From Ectocarpus siliculosus (Eukaryota; Sar; Phaeophyceae; Ectocarpales; Ectocarpaceae), in NCBI GenBank assembly GCA_000310025.1, contig FN649755.1:554137-618136 (forward strand): a stretch of 64,000 nt of DNA. The letters run 5' to 3'. Within the stretch, counting starts at the first letter, position 1. Each line of letters starts with the position of its first letter. Position numbers and translations under genes: made by a program. This document shows positions 1 to 11,499 of the stretch, one piece after another. The notes beneath the pieces are model-generated. The model searched no databases. It was not told the DNA's origin and saw only the letters and a list, made by a program, of their open reading frames with translations.

Positions 1-155
1 AGGGGGGGGTTTTTTTTAAAAAGTGGTGCCAAGGAGAGAAAAACCCAAACCCGAGGGGCAAACCCCGGGGGGGGGGGCTTGTTTTACAACGTCGTTCCCA
101 AGGGAGGAAAACCCAAACCCGGATGGCAAACAAGGGCCGGGGGGGGGGGGGGGGC
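1..155. repeat. G-run-rich repeat, two degenerate copies
   Basis: Two adjacent degenerate copies (about 8-77 and 78-150) each end in a long G run. The second copy matches the reverse complement of 17030-17105 over about 75 nt at roughly 80 percent by eye. Both places read as related peptide (FYNVV followed by Lys/Arg/Pro/Gly), so this may be a fragment of a mobile-element ORF. The homopolymer runs also suggest poor base quality at a contig edge. Confidence 0.4.
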
Positions 156-554
156 GTACTCATTTGTTGCTTGCCTTAGTCATTTGACCATTGACCACGC
201 GTCCCTTTCGAGACGGAGCACTCGCGACGCTCGGTCCGTCTATTGTGGCGGCTGTACTGGGGATGATACATATTTACGATAGTTATCATACGTGGGAAAT
301 ACGACGCTGAAGAAATCAAGTGTCGCCACTCAATTTAAGTACTTCGTTCGGATAAGCCCAGCTAAAAGCTGGGTTGTTGCGTGGCGAAGAAGACATGTCA
401 ATATGTCCAACAACTGCCACCCTAGTCCAGCCAAACGTTCCCCTTCAGCTCAGCTGATAGAATATTCCATATACATACTCCTGTAGCTCCTCAAGGACGC
501 CATACATTTCTGAAGGTAAACGTGAGCACGACGACAAAGAAAAACAAACTGCAC
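156..554. other. no recognised gene
   Basis: I see no coding signal and no structured repeat here. Any exon following the 555-806 exon on the minus strand could lie here but I cannot place it. Confidence 0.3.
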
Positions 555-806
555 CTGGTAGTGTGGCGGAACATGAACTAGTGCCCCATCCTGGGCAAAC
601 CCGCGCAGGAGCTTGATGATCAGCTCCCGGAGTCGTTTCGGGCACTGGACAGCCCACAGGATGGTCACCAGAAACCAACTGCTCTGGTAGCAATTCCCGC
701 AGTTGTCGATGGTGATGATGACCGATTTGTCGCTCCATGCCTGGACGCCCTCGACCAGTGGCTTGGTGTGGGTGGCCATCTTTTCGTAGCCGGCCAGTCG
801 GTGTTG
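555..806 (-). CDS. 84-codon internal exon, unknown protein
   Basis: An open phase-0 segment of 252 nt is flanked by a pyrimidine-rich stretch ending ATCAG (acceptor) and by CAG|GTGCAG (donor). It encodes a mixed hydrophobic/charged segment with motifs such as SVIITIDNCGNCYQSSW and RLRELIIKLLRGFA. Third codon positions are mostly G or C, unlike the flanks. I do not recognise the family. It lies 0.6 kb past the stop codon of the coiled-coil gene on the same strand. It may belong to a separate gene running off the left edge, or be a further exon of that gene if the last exon is spliced rather than ending at its TGA. No partner exon was found. Confidence 0.45.
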
Positions 807-1432
807 CTGATTTTTCCGACGTCGAATAGAACAGAAACGAAAAAGGAGTGCGAAATGAAACGAGTGCCCCAGCGGTAGAGACATAAGAAGAAGTAGGCAG
901 CAGGCGTCGAGGTTGGAAGTAATACACTTGGCGGTTGAGGCCAGCGGAAAAGACCTTTTGGTCACTACTATGTTTGCAACGTGAGCCACGTCTTGCATCC
1001 GCCGTTTCATATATTTCTGGATCATTGACACACATGGAAAACCCCATGCATGCTTCAACTAAACCAGGACTAAAATACGTCAATACATGACTCTGGCCCT
1101 ACCCACCTGGACTTTGCTCGAAGTCGCAGAAGTCTCGTTTACATCCGCGTTGAACGTCGGCGTTTCCCTCTGCCCTGTCTCTTCCGCTGTCCTCCTGCTG
1201 TGAAACAACGGGGGAACGACGGAAGGAACTGAACGAGGGCGTATTGACGATGGGGTGCCTACCTAGCGCACGAAAACGAGTACCAGGTACCTGGTATACC
1301 GGATTGAACTTGAGAGTGCATGAACGGGGCGAACAACAAGAGGGGTACGTGGAGGAACGAAAGCTTTGTAGACGCTAATAGCGGTAGTAGGTGACTGAGT
1401 GACATGCCCCCGGAGTGTAAGCGAACGAGTGG

Positions 1433-4400
1433 TCACCGATACCCAGCGTCAGTCCATCGATATTTGGCTCCTACAGTAACTCGATGTAGAGTCGTCGACA
1501 CGAGTGGCGGGGAGACGATTGAGACGCACATTTCGTCCAGCTCGGCTCGGAGGTGTCCCTCGCGAAGCGCTGATGCATCCAGATCTTTCTCCAGTCTCTC
1601 GATTTTGCTGACGGCAATCGCCCCCCTCTCCCCCTCGGTTCTATCAGGGCAAACGAAGGATGGGGGTGTTGAAAGGCCGCTGACGTGTGAGTTGGACTGT
1701 GGGTGCTGGCAGTCAAACCCGGGGGTCGAAAAATAGGGTGGACATCCGATTCGAATAGGTATTGAGGGATGGTTTGAAACCTATACGCAGGCCATTAGCA
1801 ACGCGAGGGGTTGATCTCGATTTCGCGTGCGTACGTTCAAGAAGATCACTATCGAAAGAATCGTGGAGATGAGCTTTCTGGAGACGACGATGCCGACAAA
1901 ATAGAGGAGCGCAGCCAAAAATACACCTCGACCGAGTGCTACTATCTACGTGTGAGCACTGATGATGAACAAACGACGGTGATCGGGACGCCAACACCCA
2001 CCTCTTGATCTCCTCAACCTGACGCTCGGCGACCGTAGCCCGCTGCGTCCACGCGGCCTTCTCTTCGTCGCTGGTAGCCAGCTCCTCGCGCACCGCAGCC
2101 AACCTGGCCTGGTTCTGCTCGCTCAGACGGACGGCAGCCAGTTGCTGTTCTTCCTGCAGCTGCGCTGCCGCTATCGCCGCCGCCTCTCGCTCTCTATTAT
2201 TGTGGTGGAGCACGAAAGCAATGTGAGGGCATTGCGGGGGGCTGTGGCACAGCATCAAACAATCTCGACCGAGTGCTATTGTCTACGCGTCTAGCTTAGA
2301 ATGCGAAATGAAGGAATGATCGGGACACCAACACCCACCTCTTGATCTCCTCAACCTGACGCTCGGCGACCGTAGCCCGCTGCGTCCACGCGGCCTTCTC
2401 GTCGTCGCTAGTAGCCAGCTCCTCGCGCACTGCAGCCAACCTGGCCTGGTTCTGCTCGCTCAGACGGACGGCAGCCAGTTGCTGTTCTTCTTGCAGCTGC
2501 GCTGCCGCTATCGCCGCCGCCTCTCGCTCTCTATTATTGTGGTGGAGCACGAAAGCAATGTGAGGGCATTGCGGGGGGCTGTGGCACAGCATCAAACAAT
2601 CTCGACCGAGTGCTATTGTCTACGCGTCTAGCTTAGAATGCGAAATGAATGAATGATCGGGACACCAACACCCACCTCTTGATCTCCTCAACCTGACGCT
2701 CGGCGACCGTAGCCCGCTGCGTCCACGCGGCCTTCTCGTCGTCGCTGGTAGCCAGCTCCTCGCGCACTGCAGCCAACCTGGCCAGGTTCTGCTCGCTCAG
2801 ACGGACGGCAGCCAGTTGCTGTTCTTCCTGCAGCTGCGCTGCCACTATCGCCGCCGCCTCTCGCTCCCTATTATTGCGGAGGAGCACGAAAGCAATGTGA
2901 GGGCAATTGCGGGGGGCTGTGACACAGCATCAAACAATCTCGACCGAGTGCTATTGTCTACGCGTCTAGCTTAGAATCGAAATGAATGAATGATCGGGAC
3001 ACCAACACCCACACCTGTTAATCTCCTCAACCTGACGCTCGGCCACCGTAGCCCGCTGCGACCACACGGCCTTCTCGTCGTCGCTGGTAGCCAGCTCCTC
3101 GCGCACTGCAGCCAACCTGGCCTGGTTCTGCTCGCTCAGACGGACAGCAGCCAGTTGGTGTTCTTCCTGCAGCTGCGTTGCCACTATCGCCGCCGCCTCT
3201 CGCTCCCTATTGTTGCGGTCGAGCACACAGAGGGCAGAGAAAGAGAGGTTACGGCACAGGAGCAAAGAGTCTCGAGTGCTGTTGCCTATGCGTGGCACTT
3301 TGCATGTGAGCGGCGAGCAGTTGAGGCACTACTATAGCACACGCACCTGCGCATTTCCTCGACAGTGCGCTCTGCGGCTGCAGCTTGTTCCACCAACACC
3401 TCATTGTCCCTGTTTCTGGTGGCGAGCAGCTCGTGCGCTCGATCCAGGTTCTCCTGATGCTGCTGATGCTCGGAAGCCAGTTCTGCCTGTAGCCTCCGCT
3501 GCATTGCCGCGACCTGGTTTCTGTGTTGTTCGGGTGCAGCACGAAGAAGGCACAAGAAGGGGAAATAGGAGAGGTTGGGGCACAGGGGCGAGAATCGCTA
3601 AATATTGTGTCTGGCCTTAAATCAAGTGCATGATGAACTCTTTGTCGATTATTGGCGGACCACCTTGCTTGCTGTGGTTTAACCATTGCCTCAGTTCCAA
3701 AGGTTGGCCATCGGTGCTCCTCATCTAACGTCCGCAATTACCCCGAATATGTGTGTGTTCTTCGTCAAGATCAGCTCTAGCAAAATTGAGGACGTCGTGC
3801 GCCTCAATCTCCCACCAGTACGGATTTTTGATGGTACTTAGCAGAGGGAGATCGGGACGGTTTTTCTTGTAAAGGCAAGAAAAAGAACAACACCAAGAAT
3901 AACCACAACAGCAATAAGAACAACTATATGCTACGCGCACCATTGGCTCTGTCACGATGCATAACCGCCATCGTGAGGTGACAAACTCCCCAACAATCAG
4001 ACGCTGCAACGCGCACACCTGTGCCCCTCCCGCTGAGCTTCCACGGCCCCTTCGAAAACGACGCGCTGTCGCTGCTCTTCGTCGAGTCGGTCCAAAACCT
4101 CTTGGTTGACACCCTCAAGCAGATGAACCTTCTGCTTAAGAAAATGAAAAGTTCGAGCAACGCCCAAGAGATGTCCCGACTTCAGAGCGTCTCGTGCAAG
4201 AAAAGTGTTGGAGTTATTCGCATCTGTCGGAACTACATATAGTAGCGGTCTTGGCAGTTAATCTTGGGGCGTGACTTCAAAAAGCGACGTATCTGTAGTT
4301 CCCCCACGGTGAAAGTGAAGCCAGCGATATCTACAATCCGCACCCGCGCAGACAGCTAAAACAAGTTCAATAACAACACAGCGAGCCGCATCATAAACAC

Positions 4401-6084
4401 GGCCACTCGCTGCGTTGAACCCGTCAACACTTAGCACTCAACGCAAACTAGAGACGAACCACAGTCCAACCATATATTGGGAGCTTGTTAAAGCAGGGGG
4501 ACCCGGAAGGGTAGACTGTGTTTATTCTCCGGGGTATGTACCCTCAGAGACCCTTCACCACCCTGACCTGGGCATGATCCCTCTGTTGGTCACGTGAGTG
4601 GTGGCTGGCCAGCGCCAGTGCGTCCTGGTTACGTCATTGTTCAACCCGAGGGTAAGGACGGAATGGCGGGAAGGGTGAGGTGTTGACCTTGATTACCCAA
4701 CAATTACAATTGGATCTTGCGTGAAAGGTTGGAGCTCCAGCAGACACTCTATTTCCTTACCCGCACCAACGCTCTCCAAGCCCAGGTCAAAATGGCAAAA
4801 TTTTCGCCACACCACCTCAGCTCTCTCTCAGAGCGGGAGAAAATCGTGACACGCACACACACACCTCTGCGAGCTTGCGCTGGTCCCGAAGCGTCGATAC
4901 CTCCCCATCAAGACGCTCGTTCAACAACCGCAGTGTCGAATTCTCTTCCTCCAACGTGACCATGCGCTCGTTCTAGAAACGCATTACAGCAGGACGGCGC
5001 ACACATGGATGAGAAACGAGCGTGAGAGGAAGTGGAAAACTGTCAACAGCATCGATCATGAACATCGGAAATCGATTTCGCTGGAGCAATGGAAAATTAC
5101 CAGATTCCGCACTCGTTGATAAACGTCACCGTCTGGTCTTGCCGCACCTCCTCTGCAGCCTCTTGCGCGGCGGCGGCGGCGGCGGCATCTTGTTCGCCTT
5201 CGGCGTCCTCATCAGCGCCGTCCTCGTCACAAACTTGGTCTTGAAGGAACCGGCCGCCGCGTCTCCAACTTGTGTGAGCAACGGATATCAAGCATCATTC
5301 ACATTGTTGAGGGAATGTCGTCATGATCATGGCGTACACGTTGCCTGGACATCAAAAGTGATTCACGCTCCAAGAAGGAAAAATGAAAATGCCTATCCAT
5401 AGGCTAGACTATATAGAATGACGTCATAGTTGTAGGAAAATCCAACGCTGTTGTCGTTCGGTTACAAAAAACTCAGTCTACAGCAGTAGTCTATGTTTCA
5501 AATACAAATTCTTCGGTTACAAAAGTCTTGTTTCGAGTACCACATCATGATGATTTTATCAACACACGTGTGCATCAGGGTTACCTGTAGTACTGAAAAA
5601 ATGGCCAAACGAGAGAACTACTGTAGTATGTACATACCGCTTCACCAAGACCATGGCGACCACGGTGACGATGAACACCGCCGCTTCGTCGGTTCCGAGC
5701 ATCTTCGAGGAAAGGAAAGACGACGAGCAGTCCTCCTCGAGCATCAAGCAGACAACGTCCCGATGGCGTTGGGCTCTGGGGCGGCGGGCGTGGTATGTTC
5801 AAGCGTGATAGCGGGGAGAGAAGACGCGTCGTTACCCACGATATGTACGCAATAAAGGCTCGCATATATACTGCCGCAGCACTGAACTGCCCAAGCATCG
5901 ACCTCCTCAAGACACAAATGCCTTGAGGAGCTTTTGGAAGTCAATATTTCGCATATTTTGCCATGCGTAGCTTTTCGGTACCGAATGGACCTACCAATGA
6001 CGGCACTCACATCTCAACCGGCGTGCGCAAGATGCTGGCGCCGGCAGTCTTGAGCCATCCCAGGGTACGACCGAATACACCCAT
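1433..6084 (-). CDS. coiled-coil protein with N-terminal hydrophobic segment and tandemly copied exons
   Basis: Eleven exons with fully matching phases: 6011-6084, 5638-5775, 5148-5268, 4865-4972, 4019-4134, 3347-3520, 3015-3206, 2676-2867, 2339-2530, 2002-2193, 1433-1640 (1,707 nt, 568 aa plus TGA). The start is the ATG at 6084, with donors GTGAGT after exon 1 and GTATGT after exon 2. Residues about 56-69 (AAVFIVTVVAMVLV) form a short hydrophobic, possibly membrane-anchoring, stretch. An acidic segment with a seven-Ala run follows at about 80-105. From residue 112 to 545 the protein is almost continuous heptad-type coiled coil rich in Glu, Gln, Arg and Ala. Exons 7-10 are near-identical 64-codon copies. 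Function is unknown; an anchored scaffold or tether is a guess. Weakest points are the donor of exon 3 and whether exon 11 ends at the TGA. Confidence 0.7.
2002..3206 (-). repeat. four tandem copies of a 337-bp exon-plus-intron unit
   Basis: Exons at 2002-2193, 2339-2530, 2676-2867 and 3015-3206 are each 192 nt and recur every 337, 337 and 339 bp with their introns. They begin after AATAG and end AG|GTGGGT (GTGTGG in the 5'-most copy). All are phase 2 at both ends, so copy number can change without a frameshift. Only scattered substitutions separate the copies. A diverged 174-nt relative of the same phase (3347-3520) lies just upstream. Confidence 0.85.
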
Positions 6085-7010
6085 GTTGTCAACAATAGTA
6101 GCGGTTTGGCTGCAGTTGCTGATGGAGCGGTGTGAAATGGTTGTGTGTAGGAGGTGATGTAGACTCGCAAAAAAAACTTTGATTGATTGATGGCTTTTTT
6201 TTTGTTCTTTTGGAGCAAAGTTTGTTGTCAGAGACGGAATCAAGTGCCGTTTCGTTGTAACCGATAGAGTTTGCAACGCATCATACTCTAATCAGCATTG
6301 GAAAACCAGAGAAGAAAAGTGGAAGGATTTCGCGTGCCCCCCAACACTTCTCTGGACGCCAGCAGAGAGAGCGCACGTGGTGCTGTATGCTGTACGGGGT
6401 CGTCACGCTTGCGAGCGTGAAAGAGGACCATGGAGTACGTGAGCACGCCAGAGAATGGAGGAGCTGGCCAATATATGGGTAGACATTTTACATGTAGAAA
6501 GAAATGTGTAGTACAGTAGCCTTCCCGCTCACCCATCCATCCATCCCGTTGCACGAGGTACTTCCGAAGTTGGGCGAACGGAAACTAAACTGGTTACCAT
6601 GTCCTACAGTAATGTACCAGTGGTGCTTTGGTTGTTTTTTTTCATTTACCATTGGGGTTTGTTGTGTGTGCCGTACAACTGCATGTAGTTGGATGGTCAA
6701 GTATCATTTGGGGACTTGGTCATTCTACGGTAGCAGTAGCCAGATAATATCCCCGGGCTGGATATATATATTGGCTTGTGAGCAGAGGGAGAGAGTTCTT
6801 GAGGGAGAATCATGCGCGAGGTTTGTGTGTTGCTTGCACTGGTTCCTTCTCTCTCAGACTTTGTGACTTAGGCGCCGACATGACGAAGCAACTCGAAATC
6901 AGAATACCAAACAAACCGGACACTTTGGGTTTGAAGTAGAACGCCTCAGCACCATTTGCCACGCATGTATCATCAAACGAAGGGGCCGAATCCAACTCTA
7001 TTTGAAAAAT
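6085..7010. other. upstream region of the coiled-coil gene
   Basis: This holds the presumed 5' UTR and promoter of the gene starting at 6084. The stretch is AT-richer than the exons, with a run of T at 6190-6201. I see no convincing coding signal. Plus-strand open frames around 6504-6866 have no splice or start context that persuades me. Confidence 0.3.
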
Positions 7011-7019
7011 GGAGTTTAA

Positions 7020-8010
7020 CCGTGCATGGAAGTCGAAATTGATTCCCATGGAAGTTGGTACCTGCTTCCATGGAGGAAGTGGGAAGTCACTCTGTCACTT
7101 CCTCCACGAAATTCGATATCGACTTCCATGGAAATTAGAGGTCCATGGAAGTCAATTATACATATTCCGTGGAATGAATCTGTTCGTTCGTCTGTTTCGG
7201 GTTCCGTCTTCCATGATGCTTCCACGGAAGCGGTAAGCAACTCCTATGGAAGTAAATCCGTTCTATACAAGTAGAATCACGCGATATCAACCAAGCGTTG
7301 CTTCCATGGAAGTCACATTTCGGACTTTCCACATAAGCACGACGAGATTCCATGGAAACGGAGGCTCTTTGCTTGACCGGGTTTCTGCTACTTCAATGGA
7401 AGAAGGAAAATTTCCTAGAAAAAATCCAACTTCTATGAAAGTGGGTGACAGAGGCAGGTGGAAACCACCTTCTGCGAAAGTACCGACATTTCCATGAAAG
7501 CACCTGCCACGAAGAAAGCGTCTGGACATTAACATGTGGTCATTCCAGCTTCCTTACCCTAACCCCAACGCTAGCCCACGCAACTTTCACCAAACTGTCT
7601 GCAGTCATTCCAGCTTCCCTACCTTAACCCTACCCTAACCTTAGTCCTAACCCTCACCCTACCTTTGAAATGACCATGGAACCTAACCCGGAGGCTTTGA
7701 AATTCCATGGAAGCAGACCTGTACCTGTTTTGAATATCTTCCATGGAAGTCTAAGCTTCGAATTTCATGAAAGAAAGCTATTCCACTTCCACGGGATTTC
7801 CTTGGGACTTTCGTGGAAGGTAACTTCTCCCATAGAAAGAAGAAGTGGCACATCGACTTGTATATGATCTCTTTTGTTTAATGGAGGAAGTGGATATCGC
7901 TTCCAAGGAATTGTCGTCCTTCCATGGAAATACAGAACGTTCGGTTAGCTTCTATGGAAGTGACATCAGCTTCCTCCATGAAAGCAGATCCGACTTCTTC
8001 CATGGAAGCG
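7020..8010. repeat. array of degenerate CTTCCATGGAAG palindromes
   Basis: About 25-30 copies of a self-complementary 12-mer with core TTCCATGGAA recur at irregular spacing of roughly 20-45 bp. Clear copies lie near 7045, 7072, 7124, 7300, 7349, 7738, 7918 and 7993. Variants often change both halves together (TTCCGTGGAA, TTCTATGGAA). The spacer sequences are unrelated, so this is not a simple tandem repeat. Short open frames on both strands here are by-products of the repeat. Confidence 0.8.
7539..7664. repeat. interstitial telomere-like repeat
   Basis: Degenerate CCCTAA-type units (TTACCCTAACCCC, CTTAACCCTACCCTAACC, CCTAACCCTCACCCTA) occur inside the palindrome array. A 64-bp spaced duplication of GTCATTCCAGCTTCC precedes each block. 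The units are too degenerate to be an active telomere. Confidence 0.55.
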
Positions 8011-8029
8011 ATACACAATGGTCGAATAT

Positions 8030-9270
8030 TATAGGAGATCGTGCAGAGGAAATGCGACCAAGCGCCGATACCGATTGTCTGCTGTACACCCGCTTTGATT
8101 GTTTCAGCTGGCAATGTGCTTCGAAGCACCACGCACGGTCGGTCGTCCTCGGCACACGTACATATGAGAGACCGTTAACCACAATAACGTTGCAAAGGCA
8201 AGAGGAATGTACAGTAGTAGTTGTTTTGTGGCCGTTGTCGCGTGCAGCCTGTTGGGCAGTCGGAGCCCCCCAGCAGACAGGCATCAAGAGATCAACTCAT
8301 TTTGTCACAACCTACACGCATCATGAACTCTCCAGACCTACCGAAGACATCAACGAACTGCAGCACCAGCACCAGCAATAACAGTAGTATGTTTGCAACA
8401 GTGAATTATATCCGATGTTTCTGTGAACACCCCCGCTTAGGGGGTGAGACCATCAATTACGAGACGAAGAACGGACAGCACCCCCCAAGCCCCTGCCAAG
8501 GTTGACAGGTGTGCGAGGGGCGGGGCGGAACCGCGAAAAGCTTCTCCGGCTGTACCGCTCTCCAGCGCATTTATTATTTCTCCTCCTGTGGTGCCCGCGA
8601 ATAAGAGTAAAACCTCGAGAAAAAGGCTCAGTCAGATGCTGGCGATAGACAGACAGGATAATTGACTCGTGAGAAAATCAGCCGTTGATCCAGTTCTGAA
8701 CTCAATCAAATGATCGATATGCTCGGCGGTGGTGGTGACGAAATTTGAAACGGAGGCCGGACCCCAAATATATATGTTCTACTTCAAGAGGTGTTGATTT
8801 ACTTACTGCGTAGGAGAGGGCGCTGTCGATAGCTACATACCCTCGACCACACCGTCAAACACCATACTTCCTCTGTATCGTAAGTCTGTGCCGTTATGGG
8901 CGCTCAGTCGTTGGGGTACTTAAACGTTGACGTCGAGCCTTTGACCGGGTGCGCTAGAAAGGCAAAGAGCATACGAAGATGCAAAAAAATCGAAGACCGT
9001 GCTACACACTAAAATTACGTCAAAATATGCCCATTTTGGCCGTATTTCGGTATAAATTATTTAGAATTTTACGACTTGCACAGCAGAACACACCGGGGTA
9101 AGAAAGCTACAGAAGGAAGGGAGGTTGGAGAGGGTGGTGAAATACGATAAGGATGCTATTGAGAAGGCTTGCGCCTGGATGGCATCGAGTCCCAGCGACA
9201 GCGAGGACGACTATATAATCGAGTTTTTCCTTTTCTTTTCCCCCGACAGCAACAGACACTTTTTTTACCC
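8030..9270. other. no recognised gene
   Basis: Mixed composition with no exon I can support. A TACAGTAGTAG motif, which recurs through the window, sits at about 8209. Confidence 0.3.
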
Positions 9271-9272
9271 CA

Positions 9273-9540
9273 CAGTGTCTTGGTTTTAGTGTGGGAACCC
9301 CAAGTGTCTTGATTTAAATGTGGAACCAAAATTGTCTTGGTTTTTGTGTGGGGTCACGATTACACTGGTTTGAGTATTGGCGACGCGGCACGTATCGTTG
9401 AGTAGGAGGGGTGGGTTGGGTTCGGGCACTACTACTGTTGCTTGTTGCCCCGCAAGTGTCTCGTTTCTTGTGTGGGGCCTCCAAGTGTCTTGGTCTTCGT
9501 GTGGAACTCCCAAGTGTCATGATTTGAGTGTGGGGGGTCA
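9273..9540. repeat. imperfect tandem repeat of about 30 bp
   Basis: Units resembling AAGTGTCTTGGTTTTTGTGT followed by GGG and a few variable bases recur near 9275, 9301, 9331, 9463, 9491 and 9520. The block is interrupted by about 90 bp of other sequence in the middle. Open frames on the minus strand are repeat artefacts. Confidence 0.65.
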
Positions 9541-11375
9541 CTATTATTATGGGGGGCGCGTTTGGCTGATGGAGTACAGAAGGGGGGTTATCTTTTGGGT
9601 GGGGATGATTCTTGAGTTTTTTTCGGGCGGGACAGACAGGCGTTTAGCCCCACCCACCCCCTACCTGGAAAAGGGCAAAATATGGCCGTTTTTAGGCCAT
9701 CTTAATGTTTTCCCGCCGTTCAGCCGCATGGTTCAAGCACCGACAAAAAAAAAAGGTTTTCTTGCTAAAAAAACGCCGGAGAATTTGGAGAAATCAACGA
9801 AAAAATCGGAAAACAGATCGGACACCGTTAAGGGGGCGCAAAAACATCACGGCATAGACTTATGACACAGAGGAAGAAGTACATAGAGAGTGGTGGTTTC
9901 GTGCCTGCTTTACGGAGTGCTTGCCTTCTACCTAGTATCTGCCGATGGTACATAGGTTCTATTTGGAACGGACGGTAGGACGGTCGAACCACATTATTAT
10001 TCCCGAACACGAACAATCAATCGTGATAATATTTGTGCACACTATAGATGCTGCAGAATGTACCCCAAAATACCACATGTTGTCGAGACGGGGTTTGTTC
10101 GGGTCAGCAGGTTCATCAACTGATTATATCACCCAAAGACCATACCCTCTCCGTGCCTTCGGTGTCTGAATCAAATCGCAGCCAGTCCTCTCAGTACCCT
10201 CTTCACAAACACGCCATTTTTTCGCACGATCTCCTTGGGTCGCACGTCGCGGAGTTATTGCCGTTGGTGCTATGAATGCTGTATCCTGCTGCTCTCTCAA
10301 CTACTCGGGCAGTTTTTTCATGGCTTCCTGAATAGCAATGGCTAAGGCTATAGCTACTACCGCTATTGACAACATATACTGCTCGCAGTTTGACATCGCC
10401 TCTTGTCTCACCTGCCCCGCGGCGCGCAAAGTGTGAGAGGTGAGTGAGACTCCATATGCACACACGTAGCGACACCAAAATAACACAGTAGACGCGTGGG
10501 CACGGCGAGGACCCGATCATCCTCCCGGGAGATGGATGGCCAGCCGTGACCCCGGATGATAACGGCGGTGCCGACCGCGGTGTGGCCTCTACAGAATGAG
10601 CTGGCCGTATGAAAACATGATGATCGTGACTGACTACAGTAGTAGTAGACATACACTAGAAAAGGTGCTGCTGCAGTGACTGCTGTTCGCCTGCTGCTGC
10701 TACTACAGTACAGCCCGTACACTACAGTAACCCGGGGACAGCAGTACTACGGTTACGAGCATTGGCATGTTGGAAGCCAGCAAGAGAAGGCACGCGTTCG
10801 TTGAGTCAAAGCAGCACGGGCGTGGTGGGAAAGCGAGAGTGGCACGACAGACTAGAGGTATTGCAGGAATGCTCATTTCGTGGGGGCTTTTTTATGCTGT
10901 GTCATTGGCTGCCTCGGAGTAGACAACCTCTGCTGTGTGCAGCAGGATTTTTGCAGCATTCAGAAAGTAGATGACAAAAATCAAGTTGCGCCCGTAGTTC
11001 CATGCTCTGCCATCCGTCTACGACCTAACAACGGCGGAATACTCATTATCTCCATTATCAAACACTAGTCTACTGCTGTAGCGAGATCCCCGCAGGGTCA
11101 GTGTTGTTCCCCTGATGTGAAATAGCAACTCAGCGCGAACAGCTCTATGCAGGCATGTGTCCCCTGTGCGATGCACTGCCGCGTGCAGGAGGTTCTTACC
11201 AACAAACGGCCGAACTGAAACATTCAGGGAGCAAGTAAGTTCGGTGGATGGCAAGTGAGGCGCCGCCGAAAAAAAAAATGAGTACAACCCGGGGAGGAAT
11301 CGGTTGAAATCCCTTAGTCAAGCTGCCATCCTGAACCTTGTGAACTCCCATGCGACGCCGCGTGGACATCAGCAG
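9541..11375. other. repeat-rich spacer
   Basis: No gene recognised. At 10630-10745 there are several TACAGTAGTAG-like and CTGCTGCTACTACAGTA words in both orientations, perhaps remains of a small inverted-repeat element. Confidence 0.3.
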
Positions 11376-11499
11376 GCGTGCCCACAGCCAGCTACGGCTA
11401 CACTACGCTCGCCGGCGGGGAGACGCTGCTCGTGGAGGGAGGCCCACCCGCCGCTGGTACATCCATCGTCATAATGGGGACGTCCGCGTCGAAGCCCGG
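11376..11499 (+). CDS. orphan GC-rich exon, unknown protein
   Basis: A 124-nt open segment lies between CATCAGCAG (acceptor) and CCCGG|GTGAGA (donor), phase 1 in and phase 2 out. It encodes a Gly/Ala/Pro/Thr-rich stretch containing PTASYGYTTLAGGETLL. Third positions are strongly GC-biased, unlike the flanks. No partner exon is visible. The minus strand has competing open frames, so the strand is not certain. Confidence 0.35.

Noticed and set aside
79-110. Resemblance to vector lacZ sequence (GTTTTACAACGTCGT)
   Set aside because: The match is only about 15 nt, and a diverged copy lies within genomic sequence at 17.07 kb, so it is a genomic repeat.
3725-4018. Minus-strand segment with YKKNRPDLPLLSTIKNPYWW or a hydrophobic helix in another frame
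   Set aside because: It lies in an intron of the coiled-coil gene and cannot be spliced in phase with the neighbouring exons.
5653-5791. Plus-strand ATG in good context with a GTATGT donor
   Set aside because: The minus strand at the same place gives two exons in matching phase that join the coiled-coil gene; no plus-strand partner exon was found.
7020-9540. CRISPR-like array
   Set aside because: The repeats are short degenerate palindromes with irregular spacing, and the DNA is eukaryotic.
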